Shown here: positions 1 to 5,563 of the stretch, in pieces
Layout: each line of letters begins with the position of its first letter
Numbering within the stretch: the first letter of the stretch is position 1
Assembly: GCA_033721415.1 (NCBI GenBank)
Contig: JAWWAH010000028.1
Span: 1 to 14,481, forward strand
Direction: 5' to 3'
From: JAWWAH01 sp033721415
GTDB lineage: Bacteria > Patescibacteriota > Minisyncoccia > Spechtbacterales > 2-12-FULL-38-22
Length of the DNA stretch: 14,481 nucleotides
The notes under the pieces: model-generated
Databases searched by the model: none
Seen by the model: the letters and a program-made list of their open reading frames with translations, nothing else
Told to the model about the DNA's origin: nothing
Position numbers and translations under genes: made by a program

Positions 1-123
1 CAAAGAAAGCGTACAGAGAATATTGCAAGAAATGTTGTTGAAGCAGCAAATAAATTCGGATTTGATATCCCAGATAATTTAAAAAATGATATTAATTCTT
101 TAGATATAGGCATTGAGGCTTAA
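1..123 (+). CDS. 3' end of an unidentified protein
   Basis: An open frame runs in from the left edge and ends at a TAA, giving the last 40 residues of a protein (it begins QRKRTENIARNVVEAANKFG and ends DIGIEA). The piece is mixed-charge and probably helical, with an FGFDIPDNL turn followed by an acidic tail. I do not recognise the family, and no catalytic motif is visible in so short a piece. It is the only gene besides the one at 5223-5507 on the plus strand, and it runs toward the bidirectional terminator at 268-307. The reading is supported by an unbroken frame to the window edge and by that downstream terminator. The start lies outside the window. Confidence 0.5.
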   Translation, partial: QRKRTENIARNVVEAANKFGFDIPDNLKNDINSLDIGIEA

Positions 124-267
124 GTTTGTTCTTGCATAGAGATTGTGACCCCGGCTCGTTTTGATCCCCTAGCGAAAGATGTAAAAGGAATCTATCTTTG
201 GACTAGAAAGTGCTAGACACTCGCTGTCGGACAATCTGCAAATACCAGAGAGAAATATGGTACACAG
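124..267. other. Spacer with possible folded RNA and a tRNA-end-like 11-mer
   Basis: No gene is visible here. The stretch 171-225 can fold on the plus strand as a three-way junction: AGCGA (171-175) can pair with TCGCT downstream, and inside it are an AAGAT/ATCTT hairpin and a CTAG/CTAG hairpin. A further TACCA/TGGTA hairpin follows near 243-262. The 11-mer TTGTGACCCCG at 143-153 recurs at 311-321, where it forms the 3' end of tRNA-Glu. These pairings were found by eye and the helices are short, so this could be just the 3' untranslated region of the upstream gene. Confidence 0.25.
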
Positions 268-307
268 AATTAAAAAGACATGTGTTACTACACATGTCTT
301 TTTAATT
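268..307. terminator. Bidirectional intrinsic terminator between the plus-strand gene and tRNA-Glu
   Basis: Perfect 18-bp arms (268-285 and 290-307) flank a TACT loop. The arms carry an A-run on one side and a T-run on the other, so the hairpin can stop transcription from both directions. It serves the plus-strand gene ending at 123 and the minus-strand tRNA-Glu, whose 3' end is 7 bases away. Confidence 0.85.
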
Positions 308-313
308 GGTTTG

Positions 314-386
314 TGACCCCGACCGGAGTCGAACCGGCGTTACCGCCGTGAGAGGGCGGCGTCCTAGGCCACTAGACGACGGGGCC
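314..386 (-). tRNA. tRNA-Glu, anticodon CTC
   Basis: The reverse strand gives a 73-nt cloverleaf starting GGCCCCG. The acceptor arm pairs with CGGGGTC and leaves discriminator A. The anticodon stem is CCGCC/GGCGG around loop CTCTCAC, so the anticodon CTC (plus-strand 350-352) reads GAG. The T arm has the TTCGA core. No CCA follows the discriminator (the next bases are CAA), so CCA must be added by the nucleotidyltransferase. It lies 35 nt after the MurF-like stop codon, but a good promoter just upstream suggests independent transcription. Confidence 0.95.
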
Positions 387-407
387 ATAATTTTTTATAG
401 CTCAGTT

Positions 408-436
408 ACTATAAACTATTATTAAATATTTTTCAA
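408..436 (-). promoter_or_regulatory. Promoter of tRNA-Glu
   Basis: On the minus strand, TTGAAA (plus 431-436) and TATAGT (plus 408-413) are separated by 17 bases, each one mismatch from the sigma-70 consensus. Transcription would start roughly 15-20 nt before the mature tRNA 5' end. The -35 element lies within the last codons of the MurF-like gene. Confidence 0.6.
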
Positions 437-1612
437 TTCTTCCAGAACTAATCCTATACCAGTGTCTTCCGAGCCAATAATCAAAACAAGATCTTTTTCA
501 CTAAGCTCTTCTTGAATATTACGAGCTGCTTCTTCAGCGCTAGAATACTGATGAATATCACTTTTTAGCATGCCATGCTTTTGAGCCTCTTCTGCTGTAA
601 ACAAAACTCTCTCCCCTACCAAAAATAGTTTATGTGCGCTATGGGCAACTAATTCCCCTAGTGTTCTATGAAGACCCTCTGATTCTGCCTCTTCATTGGG
701 CAATATGTCTCCAAGAGCAACAATAACCCGACGCGCCATACCTGAAGAATGCATCTTGCCAGCAAGTTCTATTGCCTCCCTTGAACTAAAAGGAGTTGCC
801 TCAAAATATGATGTAATTAATGCGGAATTCTTTACCCCCGAAAACAGTCTTAAGGATCCAATAGGAGGTGTATATTCTTTAAGATTCTGCGCAGCATTTA
901 TTAGATTTATATTATAGTAACGAGCTGCTCCTAGAGCACAACAAACAGCATATATATTTTTCTTACCATAAACAGAATTTAATGTAAGCGGTATTAGACT
1001 TCCACTGTGCTCTATTTTTAAATGCGTTCCTCCTGAAACATTGTCTCTGATTTTTAGCATCTCCTTTGTACTCTCTATAAATAAATCGGCATTTTTATCA
1101 AATCCGATAAAATTTACCTTCGCATTTGCCTCTGATGCATGTTCACGTAATGTTTCATCATCCATCACAACAATTGCCTCATCAGCAATAGACGCTTCAC
1201 GCATAATTGTTTTAACACCATAATCGGGGCCAGCAAAAACATCTGTAAAGGAAGGGATATCTCCAGAAGGCATCACAATAGCTAAGTCTAACCCTAAAAT
1301 ACTCTTAATATACTGATAAGGGACATTACTAGGAGAACTAACGCTTATTACGCAAATGGAAGGAAAAGAGTTTTTTAATACAAGTGCTTTTAGAATACCC
1401 CCAAAACCTCCTAGTTCTAAATATAAATCATCAAAGAAGTCGCCTACGGAAGAGGAGAAAATTTTTGTGTGGGCATTAATAGCAGCATAGGTAGCAGCAC
1501 GAGCTTCCTCTCTTCCATGAATTCCAAAAACCGCAATTAGGCCTGGGTTATATTTTTCTAAAAGTTTTATAAGTAGTAATTTTTTCATAAAATTATTTTT
1601 ATTATGCCTCAT
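422..1612 (-). CDS. MurF-like Mur ligase family protein with degenerate ATP site
   Basis: MurF joins D-Ala-D-Ala to UDP-MurNAc-tripeptide in the cytoplasm. This 396-residue protein follows the MurF central and C-terminal domains: a Mur-like segment YGKKNIYAVCCALGAA (215-230), then TPPIGSLRL (248-256), then ITSYFEATPFSSREA (266-280, the counterpart of the DDSYNANPxS block), then ALGDILPNEEAESEGLHRTL (299-318). Two things are odd. The N-terminal UDP-binding domain seems absent, and the P-loop GxxGKT(T/S) reads GIHGREE at residues 30-36, losing the lysine and threonines. It is the last gene of the division operon, 12 nt after the PBP stop. The start at 1612 has a weak AAGAG upstream; Met9 (1588) is an alternative. 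Mur-ligase ancestry is fairly sure. Catalytic activity is doubtful, and assignment to MurF rather than another Mur ligase rests on the C-terminal motifs. Confidence 0.75.
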   Translation of the reverse strand: MRHNKNNFMKKLLLIKLLEKYNPGLIAVFGIHGREEARAATYAAINAHTKIFSSSVGDFFDDLYLELGGFGGILKALVLKNSFPSICVISVSSPSNVPYQYIKSILGLDLAIVMPSGDIPSFTDVFAGPDYGVKTIMREASIADEAIVVMDDETLREHASEANAKVNFIGFDKNADLFIESTKEMLKIRDNVSGGTHLKIEHSGSLIPLTLNSVYGKKNIYAVCCALGAARYYNINLINAAQNLKEYTPPIGSLRLFSGVKNSALITSYFEATPFSSREAIELAGKMHSSGMARRVIVALGDILPNEEAESEGLHRTLGELVAHSAHKLFLVGERVLFTAEEAQKHGMLKSDIHQYSSAEEAARNIQEELSEKDLVLIIGSEDTGIGLVLEELKNI

Positions 1613-1624
1613 TAAGAAAACTCT

Positions 1625-3343
1625 TTACTGTGGCGGTATATTATAATATTGAAGTAAAAAGGATGATATGTCTCCAAATGCAGGGGCTACAGAGTCTGAA
1701 GCAAAGCGTATACCTTTTGGATTCTCCATTTGTATGATTCCAATAAATTTAGGGTTATAGGCGGGAGCAAAACCAATGAAAGATTGTAAAGTTCTATCAG
1801 AGTATCCGGGGCCATCTTCTTTAGGTATTTGCGCGGTACCGGTCTTACCCGCAACACTGTAACCTGGTACACCGGCTTTCGCTCCAAAACCATTCTCTAC
1901 AACACTAACCATCATAGCTGTTACACGAGAGGCTGTTGTTTTAGATATAGGAGTAGATACTTCTTGCGGTTTAGTTTCAATTTCTTCACCATTTTGAACT
2001 ATTTTATTTACGATATATGGTTGCATTATAGTACCGTTATTGGCAATAGCTGCTATTGACGACAAAAATCTCACAGTAGAAAAACTTAAACCTTGGCCAA
2101 ATGAAGCGGTAGCATAGTTTATATCCCTTGTAGTATTTAATACGTTATTCATATCACCGCTTATCTCTCCGGGAAGATCCACTTTGGTTAGCTCATTTAG
2201 CTCAAAAGCTTCTAGATATTCCTTAAATTTCTTTTTGCCCATTTTTTCTTCCGCAAAAATAACTCCTGTGTTTAAAGATTTTTCAAGAACCTGTGTCATT
2301 GTCTGTATGCCGTGCTTTTCTCCATCTGAGTTTCTTATTGTGTAAGATCCTATTTCCACCTTTCCTGTATCCTCATATTGCGTACCGGGAAGCACAGCCC
2401 CAGAATCTATAGCAGCAGCCATAGTAATTGGCTTAAATACAGATCCAAATTCAAACCTAGACTGAACAAGAGGGTTGCTGAAATGACTAACATCCTCTGT
2501 TTTATAATACTCGTTTGGATCAAACCCAGGAATATGTGCCATAGCTATAATAGCCCCTGTTTTTGGATCCATAAAAAGCGCACTAATAGAATCAGGATCC
2601 CACCTCTCTTGAAGTTCTTTTAATTCTTTTTCAACTGCAAACTGAGCCCCATAATCTATTGTTAACTCTATATCTGCCGCGCTATCGGCGCTACCAGAAA
2701 AAATAGAGTTTATAGAAAATCCTTTTATATTTTTTCCCGAAAGTATATCGTCATTATATTTTTCAACACCATATTGTCCGGCTCTTTTATTCCCGCTAAA
2801 ACCCAAAAATCCCAAAACGTGTGATGCTGTTTCCTCTGCAGGATAATGACGCACTAATTCATTTTTAACATAAACTCCTTCAAGGTTCATCTCGATTATT
2901 CTTTGTGCCTGTTCTTCTTCTAAATGACGAGCTATTAAAGCATAAGAAGAAGTTTTATTCTGTAATCTCGACTCCACTGTATTCATTTCATCTTTCTCGA
3001 ATTTTATAACTTCTTCTAGTCTACTTAATGTATGGATAGGATCAGAGACTTCTCCTGGGTCGGCATAAACCAAGGGAACTTCTCTATTTATCGCGGCAAT
3101 ATATTTTGCAGATCCCGCTTTGTCTTGAAAATATATATCGCCTCTAGGGGGTGGGGAACTTTTGACATCAACACTCTGCCCCACAGCAAGAGCAGAATAG
3201 TAGTCACCTTGTTGAATCTGTAAATAGTACAATCTAGCTACGATACCTAAAGCGGGCAACATCAATATAAGAAAAAGCGCTGTTATGCGCAAATTCTTGT
3301 CTGAATGCTTGGCATTCGATTTTCTTTTTTTCCTTTTAGCCAT
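1625..3343 (-). CDS. ftsI: Class B penicillin-binding protein (FtsI/PBP2-type peptidoglycan transpeptidase)
   Basis: This enzyme cross-links peptidoglycan at the septum or side wall. The 572-residue protein has a basic N-terminus, one membrane helix (about 19-40), a PBP dimerisation region opening with PPPRGDIY (64-71), and a transpeptidase domain. All three catalytic motifs are intact: SVFK (301-304, nucleophile Ser301), SLN (356-358) and KTG (500-502). Length and order are typical for FtsI or PBP2. No C-terminal PASTA domain is seen; the chain ends about 70 residues after KTG. It follows the FtsL-like gene by 28 nt and precedes the MurF-like gene by 12 nt, the usual division-cluster position for ftsI. 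There is no clear Shine-Dalgarno before the ATG; a TATAAT lies 6 nt upstream, but without a convincing -35. Confidence 0.93.
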   Translation of the reverse strand: MAKRKKRKSNAKHSDKNLRITALFLILMLPALGIVARLYYLQIQQGDYYSALAVGQSVDVKSSPPPRGDIYFQDKAGSAKYIAAINREVPLVYADPGEVSDPIHTLSRLEEVIKFEKDEMNTVESRLQNKTSSYALIARHLEEEQAQRIIEMNLEGVYVKNELVRHYPAEETASHVLGFLGFSGNKRAGQYGVEKYNDDILSGKNIKGFSINSIFSGSADSAADIELTIDYGAQFAVEKELKELQERWDPDSISALFMDPKTGAIIAMAHIPGFDPNEYYKTEDVSHFSNPLVQSRFEFGSVFKPITMAAAIDSGAVLPGTQYEDTGKVEIGSYTIRNSDGEKHGIQTMTQVLEKSLNTGVIFAEEKMGKKKFKEYLEAFELNELTKVDLPGEISGDMNNVLNTTRDINYATASFGQGLSFSTVRFLSSIAAIANNGTIMQPYIVNKIVQNGEEIETKPQEVSTPISKTTASRVTAMMVSVVENGFGAKAGVPGYSVAGKTGTAQIPKEDGPGYSDRTLQSFIGFAPAYNPKFIGIIQMENPKGIRFASDSVAPAFGDISSFLLQYYNIPPQ

Positions 3344-3371
3344 TTAAATATTATATGTCATTACACTAAAA

Positions 3372-3662
3372 TTATCTCGAAGCAAATGGAGAAATGGAAG
3401 GCTTCTTGATGTATGATGCATGGTTTATCTCTTCATAGGAAAGCCTAGCACTCTCTTCAAGAACAAAATCAAGAGAGCTAACCTCGCTAAGTTTTAGTTG
3501 CAGTTCATTGCTTTCTTTTTGAGCATTTTTAATATCACTTCTTAAGTCGTCTACTGCATACTCTCCTCTAACCATATTAGCGGCAATCAACGTATAGGTA
3601 AAGAGGAAAATACCCGCAACTATTATTAATAAAATGTTTTTATTCTTTATTATATTTGTCAT
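3372..3662 (-). CDS. ftsL: FtsL-like bitopic division protein
   Basis: This 96-residue protein has a short basic cytoplasmic start, one membrane helix (about 9-29) and then a charged helical stretch (about 33-65, with repeated K/E/L) of the kind that forms a coiled coil. That is the architecture of FtsL and FtsB/DivIC, which assemble into the divisome complex that activates FtsW-FtsI. Sequence alone cannot separate FtsL from DivIC-like proteins. Position decides: its ATG overlaps the rsmH stop by 4 nt (ATGA), and ftsI follows, exactly where ftsL sits in division clusters. The overlap implies translational coupling to rsmH. Confidence 0.75.
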   Translation of the reverse strand: MTNIIKNKNILLIIVAGIFLFTYTLIAANMVRGEYAVDDLRSDIKNAQKESNELQLKLSEVSSLDFVLEESARLSYEEINHASYIKKPSISPFASR

Positions 3663-4570
3663 GATTTTTTAAATACTCTTAATTTTGCACTTCTCGCACG
3701 AGGATTTTTATTTATTTCTTCTTCTGAGGGAATTATTACATTTTTATTTACAAGTTCTCCTAGCCCCTCTTCTCTAACCCACGATCGAAAAATATTTTTC
3801 ACTATCCTGTCTTCAAGAGAATGAAATGTTATAACAGCTATTTTGCCATCTGACTTTACAATATTCACGGCATTTGCCAATCCCTCTTTAATATTGTCAA
3901 ACTCTCCGTTTACAGCTATTCGTAATGCCTGAAATACTCTTGTAGCAGGATGTATCTTTCCGCGCCTCTTGACAACGCTCTCAACTGCTTCTATAAAATC
4001 TCCTGTGGTCTGAAAATGATTCTTTTTTCTCCTTTCCACCACTGCCTTTGCTATACGTTTTGCGTGTCTTTCTTCACCATATTCTGAAAATATCCATTCT
4101 AGGTGCTTCTTGGATGCAAGATTTAGAATATCTGCAGCCTTGGGACGCGAATCATCATTCGAATCAAATCTCATATCCATAATTTCTTCTTTTTGAAAAG
4201 TAAAGCCTCTTCCACTCTTTTCTAGTTGCCAAGAAGAAAATCCTAAATCAAACAATACGCCGTCCACATTTTCGAATCCTGCTTGCTCAGCAAGTTGTTT
4301 AACATTTCTAAAATTACCATTCACAGTACTTATAATAGTCTGAAGTCCACTATCCTCTACTCTACTCTTAAATACTTGTAGCTCTTCTGGATCTGCTTCT
4401 ATTGAAAGAACTTTTCCTTCGGGGATAACCATTTTTGCTATAGCTATGGAATGCCCTCCCTCTCCTGCTGTACAATCTATATAGCTATCCCCAGGTTTTG
4501 GAGCAAAATGCTCTAAAACCTCGTTCAACATTACTGGAATATGAATTGGTTGTTTGCCTTCTTTTGCCAT
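3659..4570 (-). CDS. rsmH: 16S rRNA (cytosine-1402 N4)-methyltransferase RsmH
   Basis: RsmH (MraW) uses S-adenosylmethionine to N4-methylate C1402 in the ribosomal P site. The 303-residue protein carries the family signatures in order: HIPVMLNEVLE (10-20), the SAM-binding DCTAGEGGHS (32-41), DGVLFDLGFSS (103-113), ATRVFQALRIAVN (209-221), ITFHSLEDRIVK (247-258) and a C-terminal NPRARSAKLR (289-298). Length is normal and nothing key is missing. It starts 4 nt after the mraZ stop, with GGGAG about 9 nt before the ATG, and its TGA overlaps the FtsL-like start. The TGA stop shows that the standard code applies here. Confidence 0.96.
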   Translation of the reverse strand: MAKEGKQPIHIPVMLNEVLEHFAPKPGDSYIDCTAGEGGHSIAIAKMVIPEGKVLSIEADPEELQVFKSRVEDSGLQTIISTVNGNFRNVKQLAEQAGFENVDGVLFDLGFSSWQLEKSGRGFTFQKEEIMDMRFDSNDDSRPKAADILNLASKKHLEWIFSEYGEERHAKRIAKAVVERRKKNHFQTTGDFIEAVESVVKRRGKIHPATRVFQALRIAVNGEFDNIKEGLANAVNIVKSDGKIAVITFHSLEDRIVKNIFRSWVREEGLGELVNKNVIIPSEEEINKNPRARSAKLRVFKKS

Positions 4571-4574
4571 AGTC

Positions 4575-5006
4575 TTATACTCCCAATTCTCCCAATCTCT
4601 CTGCTAAGCCTTCTGCATCCTTCTCGCTTTTTTTCTTGTATGTATCCCAAAGCTTCTCATCCCAAATTTCTATCCTGTTATAAACACCTGTAACAACTGC
4701 TTGTTTTTTTAAGGATGCATAATCCATAAGATAATCCGGGATCAAGATTCTACCCATTGTATCTAGCGATGCCTCTGTAGCGCCAGCCAACATCAAGCGT
4801 CCAAATCCCCTAGCATCGCTCTGTCCAAGAGGCAGAGAGCCTAACTTATCTGCTAACTTTTGCCATTCTTTCTCGGGGAATATAAACAAACAATTATCCA
4901 AACCACGTGTAATGTACACTTTCTTGCCCGCATCTTTACGAAACTTAGCTGGTATTGCCATGCGTCGCTTTTGGTCTATTGTGTGCGTATATTCACCGAG
5001 AAACAT
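4575..5006 (-). CDS. mraZ: Transcriptional regulator MraZ
   Basis: MraZ is an AbrB-fold DNA-binding protein that forms ring oligomers and represses its own division operon. The 143-residue product has the two tandem family repeats: FLGEYTHTIDQKRRMAIPAK near the start (residues 2-21) and the second DxxGRI block, SLDTMGRILIP (about 82-92). The frame stays open upstream to 5141, but MFLGEY is the canonical N-terminus, and the extension would translate through the operator, so I take the ATG at 5006. There is no Shine-Dalgarno before it. It heads the operon, with rsmH 4 nt downstream. The phased TGG array just upstream is its likely autoregulatory operator. Confidence 0.93.
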   Translation of the reverse strand: MFLGEYTHTIDQKRRMAIPAKFRKDAGKKVYITRGLDNCLFIFPEKEWQKLADKLGSLPLGQSDARGFGRLMLAGATEASLDTMGRILIPDYLMDYASLKKQAVVTGVYNRIEIWDEKLWDTYKKKSEKDAEGLAERLGELGV

Positions 5007-5027
5007 ATAAGTAAATGAATTAGTTAT

Positions 5028-5104
5028 CCACAAAAAGGCTGAGTTATCCCCACTTTTATCCACATTCTGCCATCTATTTACCATTCTACCCCACTTATGC
5101 CCCA
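5028..5104 (-). promoter_or_regulatory. Phased TGG/TGGGG repeat array: probable MraZ operator
   Basis: Reading the minus strand toward mraZ, TGG cores occur at plus positions 5102, 5091, 5081, 5070, 5060 and 5050, spaced 11, 10, 11, 10 and 10 bp. A seventh at 5028 is 22 bp further on. Three are TGGGG and the others TGG plus A, T or C. In other bacteria MraZ binds TGGGN repeats separated by 5 bp (a 10-bp period) between promoter and mraZ, so this matches in motif, spacing and place. The array covers the candidate promoter and extends to 22 bp from the start codon. Confidence 0.75.
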
Positions 5105-5112
5105 CATTGCAA
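5083..5112 (-). promoter_or_regulatory. Candidate promoter of the mraZ operon
   Basis: On the minus strand, TTGCAA (plus 5107-5112) and TAGAAT (plus 5083-5088) are 18 bases apart. The -10 is one mismatch and the -35 two mismatches from consensus. Two TGGGG repeats fall in the spacer and the rest lie downstream, so a protein bound there would block initiation. The predicted 5' leader is about 70 nt. Confidence 0.45.
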
Positions 5113-5165
5113 CACATTGCTTGTGGATAAATAAATAACATCTACTTAGGAATGTGGCTTTATTT

Positions 5166-5193
5166 TTGACAAAAGTTATATTTGTGATACTAT
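5166..5193 (+). promoter_or_regulatory. Strong extended -10 promoter of the small divergent gene
   Basis: TTGACA (5166-5171) matches the -35 consensus exactly. TACTAT (5188-5193) follows after 16 bases and is preceded by TGA, making an extended -10. Transcription should start near 5200, leaving a leader of about 20 nt that contains the AAGGAGGTG ribosome binding site. The -35 lies 36 bp from the nearest DnaA-box-like 9-mer. Confidence 0.75.
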
Positions 5194-5222
5194 ATCCTCA
5201 CAATGAAAGGAGGTGTTTAATA

Positions 5223-5507
5223 ATGAAGCTTTGCAGGCTCTTTGGTGGTTCTCCTGATATAGAAACAAAATTAGGAAGAATTGCCTCATCTGAAATTAGA
5301 TGGAGAAGCGTTGATTCGGTACACTATAACCGCACTATAGATGCAGATGCATTTCTAGAGGAATGTAGAGACGAATTGTACTCACTAATAAATCGCTATG
5401 CTTGTCTGGACTGGAGTAAGTGGAGAGATAGAAGAAAGCATAAAGCCAGCTTCAAGAAAGAGGTTAATGACCTCATAGACGCCTATCTGGAGAATACAGC
5501 ACATTAA
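5223..5507 (+). CDS. Small protein of unknown function, divergent from mraZ
   Basis: I do not recognise this 94-residue protein. The frame is open from 5154, but the ATG at 5223 has a near-perfect AAGGAGGTG 7 nt ahead and a strong promoter ending at 5193, so it is the real start. The product is soluble and mostly helical, with many charged and aromatic residues: RWRSVDSVHYNRTID in the middle, DWSKWRDRRKHK (63-74) as a basic patch, and an amphipathic C-terminal helix. Cysteines at 4, 48 and 61 do not form an obvious metal motif. There is no signal peptide or membrane segment. It is a single-gene unit closed by its own terminator at 5511-5537. Strong promoter, strong ribosome site and terminator argue for a real, well-expressed gene. 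Placement suggests, but does not show, a link to division control or to DnaA/MraZ regulation. Confidence 0.75.
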   Translation: MKLCRLFGGSPDIETKLGRIASSEIRWRSVDSVHYNRTIDADAFLEECRDELYSLINRYACLDWSKWRDRRKHKASFKKEVNDLIDAYLENTAH

Positions 5508-5510
5508 ATC

Positions 5511-5537
5511 AAAAAACACCCAATTGGGTGTTTTTTT
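5511..5537. terminator. Shared bidirectional terminator
   Basis: The perfect palindrome CACCCAATTGGGTG is flanked by six A's on one side and seven T's on the other. It lies between the convergent ends of the small plus-strand gene (stop at 5507) and the minus-strand glycosidase-like gene (stop at 5564), and can end both transcripts. Confidence 0.85.
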
Positions 5538-5563
5538 ATTTTTTGTATAAACTAAACTATTTT

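Larger units (their letters stand above)
5024..5130. promoter_or_regulatory. Cluster of DnaA-box-like 9-mers upstream of mraZ
   Basis: TTATCCACA, the consensus DnaA box, occurs exactly at 5024-5032 and 5056-5064 on the plus strand and inverted at 5122-5130. A one-mismatch copy, TTATCCCCA, is at 5044-5052. An AT-rich stretch, ATAAATAAATAACA, directly follows the inverted copy. Three of the four overlap the TGG array, because TGTGGATAA contains TGG. They could be real DnaA sites linking division-gene expression to replication, or an extended form of the MraZ operator repeat. Confidence 0.5.

Noticed and set aside
394..415. Terminator between the MurF-like gene and tRNA-Glu
   Set aside because: TTTATAG/CTATAAA is an AT-only stem and is not followed by a U-run on the minus strand; the stretch is better explained as the -10 region of the tRNA promoter.
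3659..3661. Alternative genetic code with TGA as an amino acid
   Set aside because: rsmH ends at a TGA in the normal place, overlapping the FtsL-like ATG; the other complete genes end in TAA or TAG without needing readthrough.
5024..5130. Chromosomal origin of replication
   Set aside because: DnaA boxes cluster here, but dnaA, dnaN and a clear unwinding region are absent, the region is short, and the boxes overlap a better-explained MraZ operator.
5024..5130. CRISPR array
   Set aside because: The repeats are only 3-9 bp, at helical spacing and in both orientations; there are no spacers and no cas genes.
5007..5141. 45-residue N-terminal extension of MraZ
   Set aside because: It would translate the promoter and operator repeats, lacks family similarity, and MFLGEY at 5006 is the canonical MraZ start.
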